Shown: piece by piece, positions 44,565 to 54,444 of the stretch | How positions within the stretch are numbered: the stretch's first letter is position 1 | Layout: each line of letters starts with the position of its first letter | Notes under the pieces: model-generated | Database searches by the model: none | What the model was told of the DNA's origin: nothing | What the model saw: only the letters and a program-made list of their open reading frames with translations | NCBI RefSeq assembly: GCF_014652675.1 | Contig: NZ_BMZG01000001.1 | Coordinates: 62,001-126,000, forward strand | Length of the DNA: 64,000 nt | From: Formosimonas limnophila | Lineage (GTDB): Bacteria; Pseudomonadota; Gammaproteobacteria; Burkholderiales; Burkholderiaceae | Reading direction: 5' to 3' | Program-made: the position numbers and the translations under genes

Positions 44565-45575
44565 TTAGGCACTATGGCCACGTTTGAATAAAAACTGCGC
44601 GACAGTTTGACCATGATCTGATGTTTGGGGTTGGCGCGTATGCAGGTGATCGTTGAGTGAGTAAACATCGCGCACGAGGGCGATTTGGTGTCGTGATTCT
44701 GAGTGAAACTCTTCAGAAACAAATACGTGGTCGAGAACCTCCAGTGAACCATCGTGAATGTAGGTATAGGCCACATAGCGTTGTGGGTCATTTTTGGTCT
44801 GAATCCGCATGGCATCAAATAACTGAAAATCATAAAAACTTTTACCAAACCGTCCCGTGCCGGCAATCAACTGTGTGGATACGGCGTAAGCATGGTCATT
44901 AAAGTCGCCTGCAACGATGCATGGTTCATGGTTTCTTTGTAATAAACCATTGAGGTAATGACGAATCGCAATGGCATCTGCTCCGCGACGCATCAAAGAG
45001 CGATAAGTGGCCAATGCCAAATCATCTGGATTAGATTCGTCTTCTGAAGCTAAGTAGTCAGGGCGTTTCGATTTGAGGTGTAAGCCAAGGACATGAAGCT
45101 TTGTGTCATTGGGTAGGGTCACCGTCACATGCGGGACAGCTCTGGTGATTTGGGTAATGGGCTCATTATAGCCGGGAGGCGTAATGGAGACTTTTTCCGA
45201 GTATTGGCAGACCCAAATGGGTTCTTGTGCTAAGGGTAAGCGTGTGACGATTGCGACTTGTGGCACCAGTGTATTTTTTGACGACATGCGCACGGCGTCA
45301 CGGGCAATGATTTTTGCATGACGCATGGTGCGGCTGGCACGCACAGCTTCTTCTAATGCTTGCACATGAAAAACCTCTTGAAACACAATCACATCAGCGT
45401 TCATTCGGTCAATCTGGTCTGCAGTCCAGTCTCGTTTTGCTTCGTACTCAGCCACCGTGTAAACATCATGATTGTCATAAAACTGAAAGTTGGGCATTGC
45501 GAAGTTGCGTAGATTAAATGTGCCTACACGAATACCAATGTCAAAAGCATCTGGATTGGGCATGAATTTTTCCAT
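44565..45575 (-). CDS. endonuclease/exonuclease/phosphatase family protein
   Basis: The 336-residue protein has the metal-dependent EEP fold: VGTFNLRNF at the N-terminus, DVIFQEV-like VIVFQEVFHV with the catalytic Glu, LGLHLKSKRP, VAGDFNDH (Asp/Asn) and the closing SDHGQT. No signal peptide or membrane segment is evident. Substrates in this family range from DNA to phospholipids, so none is assigned. The ATG at 45575 has AAGG seven bases upstream. It is divergent from plsY, and two palindromes lie in the shared 203-base gap. Confidence 0.85.
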   Translation of the reverse strand: MEKFMPNPDAFDIGIRVGTFNLRNFAMPNFQFYDNHDVYTVAEYEAKRDWTADQIDRMNADVIVFQEVFHVQALEEAVRASRTMRHAKIIARDAVRMSSKNTLVPQVAIVTRLPLAQEPIWVCQYSEKVSITPPGYNEPITQITRAVPHVTVTLPNDTKLHVLGLHLKSKRPDYLASEDESNPDDLALATYRSLMRRGADAIAIRHYLNGLLQRNHEPCIVAGDFNDHAYAVSTQLIAGTGRFGKSFYDFQLFDAMRIQTKNDPQRYVAYTYIHDGSLEVLDHVFVSEEFHSESRHQIALVRDVYSLNDHLHTRQPQTSDHGQTVAQFLFKRGHSA

Positions 45576-45603
45576 GGAAGAACCTTTTTTAATTTGGGAT
45601 TGG

Positions 45604-45692
45604 CCACTTTATAAGTGGTCTATAAGACCTGATGATTTATACCACTAATACTTTTTGTATCAATGCAATCACCAGTCAATCACCAGTGATTG
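45604..45692. promoter_or_regulatory. two palindromes between the EEP gene and plsY
   Basis: CCACTT-TAT-AAGTGG (45604-45618) is a perfect 6-3-6 palindrome beside a TATAAG. At 45666-45687 an 11-base unit CAATCACCAGT is directly repeated, and the second copy forms CAATCA-CCAG-TGATTG (45677-45692). These could be operator sites for divergent control; no regulator gene is adjacent. Confidence 0.4.
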
Positions 45693-45778
45693 TACGCCGA
45701 TTCGTTTGAGGGCTGCTGTACAATGCCAAACAATCATATTGCCCATCAATATAGCAAAACAGCAAAGGAATAATCAAT

Positions 45779-46396
45779 ATGCTCACTCTCGTTTGGATGC
45801 TCACTGCTTATATCGCAGGTTCTGTGTCTTTCGCCATCGTGTTGGCAAAGATATTTGGTATGGCCGATCCACGCACCTACGGCTCAAACAATCCCGGTGC
45901 AACCAACATGCTTCGCTCGGGTAAAAAAGGCCTGGCGTTATTGACGTTGCTCGGCGATGGTTTTAAAGGATTCATGCCTGTTTATGCGGCATCACACTGG
46001 GGCGTGCTGGATGTTTTTGGACTGTCTTTGGTGGCGCTGGCTGCATTCGTTGGTCACCTCTACCCTGTTTTTTTTAAATTCGTTGGTGGTAAAGGTGTGG
46101 CGACATTCCTTGGCGCTGTGTTGGGCTTGAGCTCAACCATCGGCTGGTTAACATTGTTGGTGTGGCTCGCGGTTGCCATCATGACCCGCTACTCATCACT
46201 CTCATCTTTGGTGTGCAGTTTGTTTGCATTGTTTGGTTTGGTTTATTTGTGGGATGTCGGGTTGTGGACCATGGTGTTTTTGGTGATGGTTGGTCTGATG
46301 TTCATACGACATCGCGCCAACATCCAAAAATTATTGGCAGGACAGGAGAGTCAATTGTTCGCCAAAAAAGCCATTTCCACCAATTCTCCAAGCTAA
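45779..46396 (+). CDS. plsY: glycerol-3-phosphate acyltransferase PlsY
   Basis: The 205-residue inner-membrane enzyme transfers acyl groups from acyl-phosphate to glycerol-3-phosphate. It has about five to seven membrane segments and the motifs AYIAGSVSFA, YGSNNPGATNMLR and FVGHLYPVFFKFVGGKGVAT. The partner PlsX is not in the window. The methyltransferase gene follows 11 bases after its stop. Confidence 0.95.
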   Translation: MLTLVWMLTAYIAGSVSFAIVLAKIFGMADPRTYGSNNPGATNMLRSGKKGLALLTLLGDGFKGFMPVYAASHWGVLDVFGLSLVALAAFVGHLYPVFFKFVGGKGVATFLGAVLGLSSTIGWLTLLVWLAVAIMTRYSSLSSLVCSLFALFGLVYLWDVGLWTMVFLVMVGLMFIRHRANIQKLLAGQESQLFAKKAISTNSPS

Positions 46397-46407
46397 AATT
46401 TTTGCGT

Positions 46408-46983
46408 ATGACACATTCCGAAATTAATTGGCAGGGCTACATCGAAGCGAGTCCAATAGAGCCCCACCGAACTGCAAAAATAGCGGCGCGTTTACTCGCA
46501 GAGCGAGCTACCACTGTGCAATGCTTGGATATCGGTTCTGGAAATGGGCGAGATGCTCGGTTTTTAGCGGCATGTGGTTTTGATGTGGTGGCTGTTGATT
46601 CATCGCCTGCTGCGGTGGTGGCGAATCAAGCAGGGCTTTCATTGGTTGAGTGTGATGTTGTTGACTATCCACTATCTCTTTATGACATTATCAACGCCAG
46701 CTTGGTTCTGCCTTTTTTACCCAAGACAAGATTTCTTGAACTATGGCCAAAATTACTCACGTCGCTCAAAGTAGATGGTGTCATCGCAGGACATTTTTTT
46801 GGGCATCGAGACTGGAAAGTAAATGGCAGTCATGCATGGGGTTGTGATGAAAGTGATGTTCGTCAATGGTTAGAGCCGCTGCAAATTGAATGGTTTTTAT
46901 CTAGTGAAGGCGCAGATTTGAACCATCTGGGTATTGAAGTGATGAAACAGACGATTGCTTTTGTGGCGAGAAAAAAGGCTTAA
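46408..46983 (+). CDS. class I SAM-dependent methyltransferase
   Basis: The 191-residue protein has the Rossmann motif CLDIGSGNGRDARFLAACG followed by the acidic DVVAVDSS, then a post-I region with VECDVVDY and HFFGHRDW. The pattern resembles TehB-like small-molecule methyltransferases, but the substrate cannot be told. The ATG at 46408 is preferred because the in-frame upstream part lies inside plsY. There is no clear ribosome binding site, suggesting coupling to plsY. Confidence 0.78.
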   Translation: MTHSEINWQGYIEASPIEPHRTAKIAARLLAERATTVQCLDIGSGNGRDARFLAACGFDVVAVDSSPAAVVANQAGLSLVECDVVDYPLSLYDIINASLVLPFLPKTRFLELWPKLLTSLKVDGVIAGHFFGHRDWKVNGSHAWGCDESDVRQWLEPLQIEWFLSSEGADLNHLGIEVMKQTIAFVARKKA

Positions 46984-46987
46984 GGAA

Positions 46988-47092
46988 ATGACGAACCACT
47001 TATGCGAAAAAATTTATTTGCAAACACAGAGATTTTTGGATGCAATTAATTTGCATGATTCTAAGGTGTTGCTTATGCTTGCGGATCAATAA
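46988..47092 (+). CDS. possible 34-residue ORF
   Basis: An ATG at 46988 opens a short frame (MTNHLCEKIYLQTQRFLDAI onwards) ending at TAA 47092. AAGGA is only one or two bases before the ATG, too close for normal initiation. The family is not recognised. It may be chance or a relic. Confidence 0.2.
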   Translation: MTNHLCEKIYLQTQRFLDAINLHDSKVLLMLADQ

Positions 47093-47124
47093 AAAACGCT
47101 TCGTATTAAAAACGCTTCGTATTA
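47093..47124 (+). repeat. tandem 16-base repeat, two copies
   Basis: AAAACGCTTCGTATTA occurs twice in direct tandem (47093-47108 and 47109-47124), just downstream of scpA on its minus strand. No function is apparent. Confidence 0.85.
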
Positions 47125-47147
47125 AGGGGGTATTGCGGCGGCTGAAA

Positions 47148-48050
47148 TTAGTTCACCACAGACTGATAAGTTAATCGCACATAAATCGGTGCATACGGCT
47201 CGGCTTGGGTCAGTTCAAGCAGTGATTCTCGTGATAGTTCAAGCATAGCGATGAAGTTGACAACGAGGACTGAGCGGGGTTGCTCGTTGGTGATAAGGTC
47301 TTCAAATAATTCAGAAAACTCCATGAATTGCTTGTGCTGTAGCTGGCGCAGAATGCTGGTCATGAATTCGCGCACGGATAAAACTTCGCGAGTGATGCGG
47401 TGGTGTGCGTTAAGTTTAGCGCGTTTGAGGATGTCGAGCCACGCTTGTTTAAGGTCGTTTGCATTGACCGACGGTAGTGGTTTTTCGACTTCAGTGTTGA
47501 TGTCGGCGAGGGCGTGGAAAAAGTCTCGACCCGCGACGGGTAGTTCGTTGAGTGATTGTGCGGCGAGTTTGATTTGCTCATACTCAAGCAGACGACGTAC
47601 GAGTTCGGCGCGCGGATCATCGACTTCTTCGCCTGTGTCTGATTTTTTGACGGGTAAGAGCATGCGTGATTTGATTTCAATCAGCATGGCGGCCATGAGC
47701 AGGTACTCTGAGGCCAGCTCTAAATTGTGCTTGCGGATTTGTTCAACATAGACGAGGTACTGCGTGGTGACCTGCGCCATCGGGATGTCGAGCACGTTGA
47801 AGTTCTGCTTGCGGATGAGATAGAGTAATAAGTCCAGCGGGCCTTCAAATGTTTCTAAAAACACTTCCAAGGCATTTGGCGGGATGTAGAGATCTTGCGG
47901 TAGGTTAAATAGCGGTTCACCGTAAAGTCGTGCGTAGGCCATACCGTCCACCACGTTTGGTGTGCTGTCTAATGCTGTGTTGTTGAGCACGGCTTCGACT
48001 GTTTCTTTCTCTATCACCGAAGGAGGCGTCGGTAGACCTGTTTGGCTCAT
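47148..48050 (-). CDS. scpA: segregation and condensation protein A
   Basis: The 300-residue kleisin bridges SMC heads, with ScpB, for chromosome condensation. It has the N-terminal FEGPLDLLLYLIRKQNFNVL-type block at about 70-95, IPMAQVTTQYL, ASEYLLMAAMLIEIKSRMLL and a C-terminal winged helix (about 210-300). The gene follows a DUF3460 gene by three bases, a typical betaproteobacterial pairing. ScpB is not in the window. Confidence 0.94.
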   Translation of the reverse strand: MSQTGLPTPPSVIEKETVEAVLNNTALDSTPNVVDGMAYARLYGEPLFNLPQDLYIPPNALEVFLETFEGPLDLLLYLIRKQNFNVLDIPMAQVTTQYLVYVEQIRKHNLELASEYLLMAAMLIEIKSRMLLPVKKSDTGEEVDDPRAELVRRLLEYEQIKLAAQSLNELPVAGRDFFHALADINTEVEKPLPSVNANDLKQAWLDILKRAKLNAHHRITREVLSVREFMTSILRQLQHKQFMEFSELFEDLITNEQPRSVLVVNFIAMLELSRESLLELTQAEPYAPIYVRLTYQSVVN

Positions 48051-48053
48051 ACG

Positions 48054-48233
48054 TTAGTTGTAAACATAGGGTTTTTGGGCGATGGCAGCATCATCAAACT
48101 CACGTTGTTCACGCAGGTTCTGGGCTTTGTCCCAAAGACGGGCGCGACCTTCGCGTTGGCTTTGTTCAAGCTCTGGTTTGTCTTTCTTGAGTTCTTTAAT
48201 AAATAAAGTGATGTCTGATTCGTAGCGTGCCAT
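48054..48233 (-). CDS. DUF3460 family protein
   Basis: This 59-residue gene reads MARYESDITLFIKEL, then QREGRARLWDK and REFDDAAIAQKPYVYN before TAA. The MARYES start and QKPYVY ending are the hallmarks of DUF3460, a small family of unknown function largely restricted to Betaproteobacteria. Its stop is three bases before the scpA ATG, so the two are cotranscribed. An AGTAA sequence precedes the ATG, so the ribosome binding site is weak. Confidence 0.88.
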   Translation of the reverse strand: MARYESDITLFIKELKKDKPELEQSQREGRARLWDKAQNLREQREFDDAAIAQKPYVYN

Positions 48234-48376
48234 TTTTATTACTCCAAATGCGAATTAAATCCATATAATTGTTTACAATGAGGCCTGTGCTTGAAAAGTA
48301 TCTGGCACTACCTTTGCTCGTATTTTACTTGAAAAATGGGCAAAAAACAGTGCTTGTGTTGGTCTTTGGGAGTTTT

Positions 48377-50185
48377 ATGCATTTTTATTGTCGTTGGGGT
48401 CGATTTTTGTGCAAGGCACGTCCATTGCTGGTCGTGTGTGCTGTGTCGATGACTGCATATTCCAGCTCTGCGCGGGCAGATAATTATAAAATCACCATTG
48501 ACGCGCCAAAAGAGGTGACAGCACTCTTAGAAACCTATTTGGACATTGTTCGTTATAAAACACGTGAAGATATTCGTGATGAGTACCTTGATTTTTTGGT
48601 TGATCAAGTGCCTGAGCAGGTGGCAAGTCTGCTGGCCACTCAGGGATACTTTGACCCGAAGACAGAAGTTTTTGAGGGTGGGAAGCCGCTGGACTTGAGC
48701 AATACGACAATGCTGAATGATAAACCAGATTTGCGTGTCAAAGTGACTTTGGGTGAACGCACGGTTGTACAAAGTGCCGTGTTGAATGTGGAAGGTATGA
48801 TTGCAGAGCAAGACCCTAAACGTGTCAAAGCTTTAGAGTTTGACTGGTCACTGCAAGAAGATGAGCCATTCACGCAAAATGAGTGGAGTTTATCAAAAAC
48901 CTTGTTGCTGCGAAAAATTCAAGCGGATGCTTATGCGGCTGCAAAATTTTCTACCACACAAGCGAGTATTGAACCTGAGAAAAAAGCTGCTCATTTGACG
49001 GCAACGCTAAACTCTGGACCTTATTTTACACTGGGTGAGCCAGAGGTTAAGGGGTTGAATCGTTATCCCGCGAGTGTCGTGACGAATGCCAATGTGATTC
49101 AGGTTGGTGAAGCGTACAACCGAACGAAATTGCTGGATTATCAAAAACGTTTACAAGATTTGCCTTATTTCTCGAGTGTTTTGGTGGATGTGGGCAGCGA
49201 TCCGAATGATGCGCAACTCGCACCGATTCGTGTGCAAGTGGTGGAACTGCCAACACAGAATTTTAAAGGGTTGGTGGGTTATGGTACGGACTTAGGCGGG
49301 CGTGCGAATGTTCAGTACAATCATTTCAATGTATTTAAACGCGGTTGGGTCTTTGATTCTAAATACGACTGGCAGCAAAAATACCGAGAAGGCCGTGTTT
49401 CTTTGGCAACACCACAAAATAAAAAGCACTATCAGTGGAGTGTGGTGGGCAAAGTCACGCAAGACCGCGTAGAAGATTATCAGAGTGATAATTTGATTTT
49501 TGGTGTGCATCGCACCCGAAAATTGGAGCACTCATCGATTTCTTATGACTTGGATTACTATCACAATAAATGGGGCAATACAGGCAACTTTGAGCGTCGA
49601 AACGCTCTGTTTGCTGGCGTGACATGGGCAAAAAACAAAGTGGATAATCCATCATCTCCGCGAAAAGGTTACGCCATCGAAGCATCTTTTGGTGGCGCGG
49701 CGCGCGGCACGGCGTCTACTGCCAGTTTTGTGCGTGCATATGGTCGTTTCCGCTATTTTATCCCATTCAAAAAGGAGGACTCTTTGGTACTGCGTGTTGA
49801 GGGAGGGGCTGTTTTTACGAAAAATTCGCCTTTAGATATCCCTGATCCTTTGTTGTTTTTTGCTGGTGGTAGTAGCTCCGTGCGCGGGTATCCTTATCAG
49901 TCGATTGGTGACACAGAGACCATTGATGAGGACAATATTTTGCCGACGAAATACCTCATGACTGCTTCGGCAGAATATACGCATTGGCTTAATAAATCAT
50001 GGGGTGCTGCAGTGTTCTATGATGTGGGAACGGCAACCAATGCACTGAGTAATGTGACCACTCATCATGGTGTCGGTGCAGGTGTGCGCTGGCGTAGCCC
50101 TGTTGGGCCGATTCATTTTGATTTGGCCTATGGTTATCCGAGAAAAAAATTATCGCCACACATTTCTATTGGGGTGTTGTTTTGA
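48377..50185 (+). CDS. tamA: translocation and assembly module protein TamA
   Basis: The 602-residue Omp85-family outer-membrane protein has a signal peptide ending near ARADN (residue 35), three POTRA domains (about 37-270) and a 16-strand barrel. The barrel carries GGSSSVRGYPYQSIG, the loop-6 VRGY motif, and ends in Phe. TamA works with TamB in autotransporter export and phospholipid transport. The ATG at 48377, preceded by GGGAG, gives a normal signal peptide; a longer frame to 48269 adds an extra hydrophobic stretch. Its stop overlaps the tamB start (TGATG). Confidence 0.92.
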   Translation: MHFYCRWGRFLCKARPLLVVCAVSMTAYSSSARADNYKITIDAPKEVTALLETYLDIVRYKTREDIRDEYLDFLVDQVPEQVASLLATQGYFDPKTEVFEGGKPLDLSNTTMLNDKPDLRVKVTLGERTVVQSAVLNVEGMIAEQDPKRVKALEFDWSLQEDEPFTQNEWSLSKTLLLRKIQADAYAAAKFSTTQASIEPEKKAAHLTATLNSGPYFTLGEPEVKGLNRYPASVVTNANVIQVGEAYNRTKLLDYQKRLQDLPYFSSVLVDVGSDPNDAQLAPIRVQVVELPTQNFKGLVGYGTDLGGRANVQYNHFNVFKRGWVFDSKYDWQQKYREGRVSLATPQNKKHYQWSVVGKVTQDRVEDYQSDNLIFGVHRTRKLEHSSISYDLDYYHNKWGNTGNFERRNALFAGVTWAKNKVDNPSSPRKGYAIEASFGGAARGTASTASFVRAYGRFRYFIPFKKEDSLVLRVEGGAVFTKNSPLDIPDPLLFFAGGSSSVRGYPYQSIGDTETIDEDNILPTKYLMTASAEYTHWLNKSWGAAVFYDVGTATNALSNVTTHHGVGAGVRWRSPVGPIHFDLAYGYPRKKLSPHISIGVLF

Positions 50186-53100
50186 TGACCGTGATTCGTG
50201 GTTGGGGCAAACGTTTAAAACAACGCTGGCAAGCGTTGCGCGTTTCAACGGTTGTCACTGAGGAAGAAACTCAGATAAAGGATTCAATCAACGAAGAGAA
50301 ACCCACGCCTATCAAAAAAAAGAGTCGTTGGTTGCGTCGCTTATTACTGACGCTGTGTATTTTGCCCATCATATTGATTGGTACCGTATTGATTTTGGCC
50401 CAGTCAGAGCAGGGGACACGAGTTTTATTTCGATTAACCCATGTATTGAGTGCGGGCAGTATTGATGCGCAGTGGCGTAGCGGTAGTTTGGCTCATGGTG
50501 GCGCTGTTGAGCGTTTATTGGTGGATTTGCCCAATACCAAGATTAATATCTCGAATTTATCAGGCGAGTGGTCTTGGAATTATGTACCTTTGAACTGGCA
50601 TGTCAGCAATATCAGTGCTGATGAGGTGTCTTTGACCACGATTCCGACAACACAGGATAAACCTGTTGAGAGCGTGCTTATGCCTTTCGCATTTGAGGTA
50701 GATCGCATCCAGATTAATGCGCTTCATATCACCAGTGGTACATCAACCACGACCATGACAGCGATTGATGGTGCGGTGAAAACTGATAAACGGCAGCATC
50801 AAATCAACTTGGCGAATTTAACTCAGGGCAGTGCGAGTTTTAATGGTCAAGCCAGTATTGATGGTGAGCGACCATTTAGAATGGTTGTGGATGTTCGCGC
50901 CATTTCACAATACGAGTCGAATGACTACAAACTCAGTTTGTCTGCTCGAGGTGATTTACAGCGATTAACTCTCAAGCTCGATGCCGAAGGCGGTGCTGCT
51001 GATTTGCCCATGTCAGGCGCTGGCGATTTGAGCATACAGTTGTTAGAACGTTACTATATCCATCAAGGTCAACTTGAGTTGAAGCATTTCAACCCCTACG
51101 CATTTTGGAATAAACTGCTCAAGGCTGATTTGGATGTCACCCTTGATGCCATACCCCAGAATACGGAGTCTAACGATGCCGACGAGACGCAACCTGTGGC
51201 AGGTCAATGGCGCATTGTTAATCATGCCCCAGCACCTTTGTCAAACTTGTCCTTGCCTGTGACGCAAAGCTCAGGCAGTTTTAAGCTTAGTGAAACCAAG
51301 CAAACGCTAAATGACATGGTGTTTGATTTACCTAATGGTGGCCAAATTATGGGCACAGGTATTTGGCAAAGCAAAGAAGGTGCTTTTGAGTTTGCCATTA
51401 ACGGGTTTGATCTCAAAACAGTTCACCCAAAGCTGATTGCCACAAAGCTAAATGGTCCGTTGAGTTTGACTGTCGCTGGGACGGAGCAAAGCATTACCAC
51501 CACCTTGGCACAAAGTAATCTGCAGTTATTTGCTGATGTCAACGTCAACAACGAACGCGTTAAAGTCAATCAAGCGCGTATCAACAGCCATCTTGCTGAT
51601 ACACCAGATGCCAAAATTGAAGTTCAAGGTGAGTTGGCCTACACAGAAGGTTTGCCGTTCGTATTCAAAGCACAATTGTTGCAATTTAACCTTGCCACGC
51701 TTGGGGATTTCCCCAGCAGCAAGTTACAAGGCGAGTTTAACATCAAAGGTATTTCAGTCCCTGAAGTGAAATTGGATGTGAAAGGTGCATTAAACAGCAG
51801 CACATGGGCGGGAGTACCTGCCACTGGCAAGGTGGATGTGAGTTTTGCTGCACCAGACACACTGACAGCAAGAGAACTGAATGTGAGCATTGGTGTGAAT
51901 CGCTTTTTTGCAAAAGGTGGTTTGGGCGTGTCGTCTGATGTGGGACAACGTTTAGCGATTGATGTGAATGCACCTAATTTAGCACAACTGCAATTTGGAT
52001 TGGCAGGTGGTTTCACCGCAAAAGGCGATCTGACGGGGAGTTTGACTCGCCCACGTGGCAAACTCAATGCCATAGCCAATCAGCTTGTTATCGGTGAGCA
52101 ACGCATTAATCAAGCCATGCTGGATGCGACTTGGGAGCATGGTGACAGTGGGGCGATGAATGGCAAACTCAAAATCACAGGTTACCGCAATGGTCCGAAA
52201 ATTGATTTTTCAGATGTTGATTTAAGTGTCAGTGGCACACAAGCGGTTCATCAGTTCAGCGGCATCATGAAAGGTCGCGTCGAAATCTTTGAGCCGCAGA
52301 CGGCTAAGCCAGCTGTTGCTTGGATGCTTGACGGCGATTTTAGTGGTTCTGGGAAAGTCACCGATGCGGGATGGCAAGGTCAAATAAAACAGCTCGTCAA
52401 TCAAGGCCAACCAGACATCACTTTACAGCGCCCGATGAGTTTGGCCTATGAAAGCGGTGAAATAAAAATGAGCAACATCGCAGCCAATGTCGCAGATGCT
52501 CAATTGACATTGGATACCTTAAATATCAAAGGTTTGCGCATCAATAGTCGAGGTCGCATTAGTAACCTTGTTGTTCCACAGTGGCTCACATGGCTTAAGT
52601 TAGAGTTACCTTTTTATACCACTGATTTAGTGGTTCAAGGTCAATGGGACATGACCATGGGTGATGCACCATCGGGTGGCTTTATCTTTGAGCGTGAGAG
52701 AGGCGATATCTCATTTGATCGCCGCCAGCGCAATCCGATTGACTTACAAGCGATGATGCTTAATGGTAAGTTATCTAGACGTAGTTTGACCGTTGATGGT
52801 CGATTGGAGAGCCAAAAATTTGGCAAAGTTAATGTTGACGGACAGATTGGTTTGGTTGGCAGCAGTGATGGTTTGGTGTTGTCAGGTTTGTCTCCACTGA
52901 ATTTAAAGGCTGTGGCTCAACTTAGTGAACTTAAACAGTTCAATAGTCTGTTGGGTGTCAATATGCGTATCAATGGCCAAATGCAAGGTGATTTAGCGAT
53001 TAAAGGGGTGGTGGGTAACCCAATTGTGTCAGGTTTACTCTCAGGGCAAAATCTCGATTTGTTGCATGTTGAGGAGGGTATTCGTCTGAAAGATGGCGTG

Positions 53101-54444
53101 ATTCGTCTGAAACTCACCGAGTCACTTGTTGACTTTGAGCAATTTGATTTTAGTGGTGTTGAGGGGAAATTTTCTGTTCGTGGTCAAGTCTCTTATGGGG
53201 CCTCAGGTAATAAATTGTCAGCCCGAGTCACCATGGATAAACTGCGCCCGTTCGTGCGTGTTGATCGTCTGCTCACCATTAGTGGTAATGCTGAGCTCGG
53301 TTATGATGGTGCTAATCAACTCACGATTACGGGCAGACTTCGCGCAGATAAGGCGTTGATCGACTTGCCGCCGACATTGCCTCCGAGCTTGAGCGACGAT
53401 GTGTTGGTTTGCCGAACGATCAAATCTGTTGATACCATGGCAATTGATGAGAATGTGACCAAAGTGGTCATAGCCAAACCGATGATGGCTGCAGAGTCAG
53501 AGACCAAAACCACGGTTTTTGACACAGACATTGTGGTTGTTCGCACCAAAAAAACAGAACCACAAGCCAGCAAAGATTTGAATAAGACGGTGATGAACTA
53601 CACACAAACAAGTCCAAAACCAGTCAAGCAAAGTGACAAAGTTTGCAGCAAAGGGATTGGAAAACCTATTGTCAGTGATGATGACAAATTAAACATCATT
53701 CCGCAAATTGACGTTACGCTGGATTTGGGTAACGATTTTCGTTTCAAAGGGCAAGGTGCAGACGTCAAGCTCGTTGGTGAAGTGCGCCTAAAAACCGAAG
53801 ACAGAGATGAAAAAGACACCCAAAGTGCTTTGCGTGCGACAGGCTTGGTGCGTGTTGAAGAAGGTTTTTATCGGTTCTATGGACAACGTTTGACCGTTGA
53901 GCGTGGTCAAATTTCTTTTCAAGGCCCCATTGAGGATCCTGGTTTAAATATGCGAGCCATACGAACAGTGGGATCTAATGAAGTGGGGGTTGAGTTGACT
54001 GGCACATTAACCAACCCACAGGCTCGACTCGTCTCAACCCCAGAAATGCCCGATGAGGAAAAGCTCTCATGGTTGTTGTTCGGCCGCTCGTCCAGTACGC
54101 TAAACACGTCTGATGGCAGCGCTATCGCAGGTGCTGCAGCTATTCTTTTGGGTAGTGATCAGGGGCGAAAAATTACCGAAAAACTGGGTATAGATAGTTT
54201 CAACTTCGGTTCTTCTGATAGTGGTTTAGATGGTACGGTGGTCGGTATTGGTAAACGTCTCACTGACAGATTCTCAGTGGCGTACGAGCAAAGCTTAGAG
54301 GATGTCGCTGGTGTGGTCAAAGTCACTTGGACACTGTCACGTCACTGGGAAATAGTGCTCCGAGGTGGCTCAATCGATGGTGTTGATATTCAATATAGTA
54401 AGCGATTTGATCGAGTTTTTGGCAATGACCCTGGCAAAAAATAA
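50185..54444 (+). CDS. tamB: translocation and assembly module protein TamB
   Basis: The 1419-residue AsmA-like protein spans the periplasm. It has a cytoplasmic basic start, one membrane helix at about residues 50-70, a long beta-taco repeat region and the C-terminal DUF490 domain (about 1170-1419) ending with FDRVFGNDPGKK. It bridges inner and outer membranes and pairs with TamA just upstream. A hydrophilic Lys/Thr-rich segment at about 1062-1170, including TKTTVFDTDIVVVRTKKTE, looks like an insertion between beta-repeats. The ATG at 50185 overlaps the tamA stop. Confidence 0.93.
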   Translation: MTVIRGWGKRLKQRWQALRVSTVVTEEETQIKDSINEEKPTPIKKKSRWLRRLLLTLCILPIILIGTVLILAQSEQGTRVLFRLTHVLSAGSIDAQWRSGSLAHGGAVERLLVDLPNTKINISNLSGEWSWNYVPLNWHVSNISADEVSLTTIPTTQDKPVESVLMPFAFEVDRIQINALHITSGTSTTTMTAIDGAVKTDKRQHQINLANLTQGSASFNGQASIDGERPFRMVVDVRAISQYESNDYKLSLSARGDLQRLTLKLDAEGGAADLPMSGAGDLSIQLLERYYIHQGQLELKHFNPYAFWNKLLKADLDVTLDAIPQNTESNDADETQPVAGQWRIVNHAPAPLSNLSLPVTQSSGSFKLSETKQTLNDMVFDLPNGGQIMGTGIWQSKEGAFEFAINGFDLKTVHPKLIATKLNGPLSLTVAGTEQSITTTLAQSNLQLFADVNVNNERVKVNQARINSHLADTPDAKIEVQGELAYTEGLPFVFKAQLLQFNLATLGDFPSSKLQGEFNIKGISVPEVKLDVKGALNSSTWAGVPATGKVDVSFAAPDTLTARELNVSIGVNRFFAKGGLGVSSDVGQRLAIDVNAPNLAQLQFGLAGGFTAKGDLTGSLTRPRGKLNAIANQLVIGEQRINQAMLDATWEHGDSGAMNGKLKITGYRNGPKIDFSDVDLSVSGTQAVHQFSGIMKGRVEIFEPQTAKPAVAWMLDGDFSGSGKVTDAGWQGQIKQLVNQGQPDITLQRPMSLAYESGEIKMSNIAANVADAQLTLDTLNIKGLRINSRGRISNLVVPQWLTWLKLELPFYTTDLVVQGQWDMTMGDAPSGGFIFERERGDISFDRRQRNPIDLQAMMLNGKLSRRSLTVDGRLESQKFGKVNVDGQIGLVGSSDGLVLSGLSPLNLKAVAQLSELKQFNSLLGVNMRINGQMQGDLAIKGVVGNPIVSGLLSGQNLDLLHVEEGIRLKDGVIRLKLTESLVDFEQFDFSGVEGKFSVRGQVSYGASGNKLSARVTMDKLRPFVRVDRLLTISGNAELGYDGANQLTITGRLRADKALIDLPPTLPPSLSDDVLVCRTIKSVDTMAIDENVTKVVIAKPMMAAESETKTTVFDTDIVVVRTKKTEPQASKDLNKTVMNYTQTSPKPVKQSDKVCSKGIGKPIVSDDDKLNIIPQIDVTLDLGNDFRFKGQGADVKLVGEVRLKTEDRDEKDTQSALRATGLVRVEEGFYRFYGQRLTVERGQISFQGPIEDPGLNMRAIRTVGSNEVGVELTGTLTNPQARLVSTPEMPDEEKLSWLLFGRSSSTLNTSDGSAIAGAAAILLGSDQGRKITEKLGIDSFNFGSSDSGLDGTVVGIGKRLTDRFSVAYEQSLEDVAGVVKVTWTLSRHWEIVLRGGSIDGVDIQYSKRFDRVFGNDPGKK

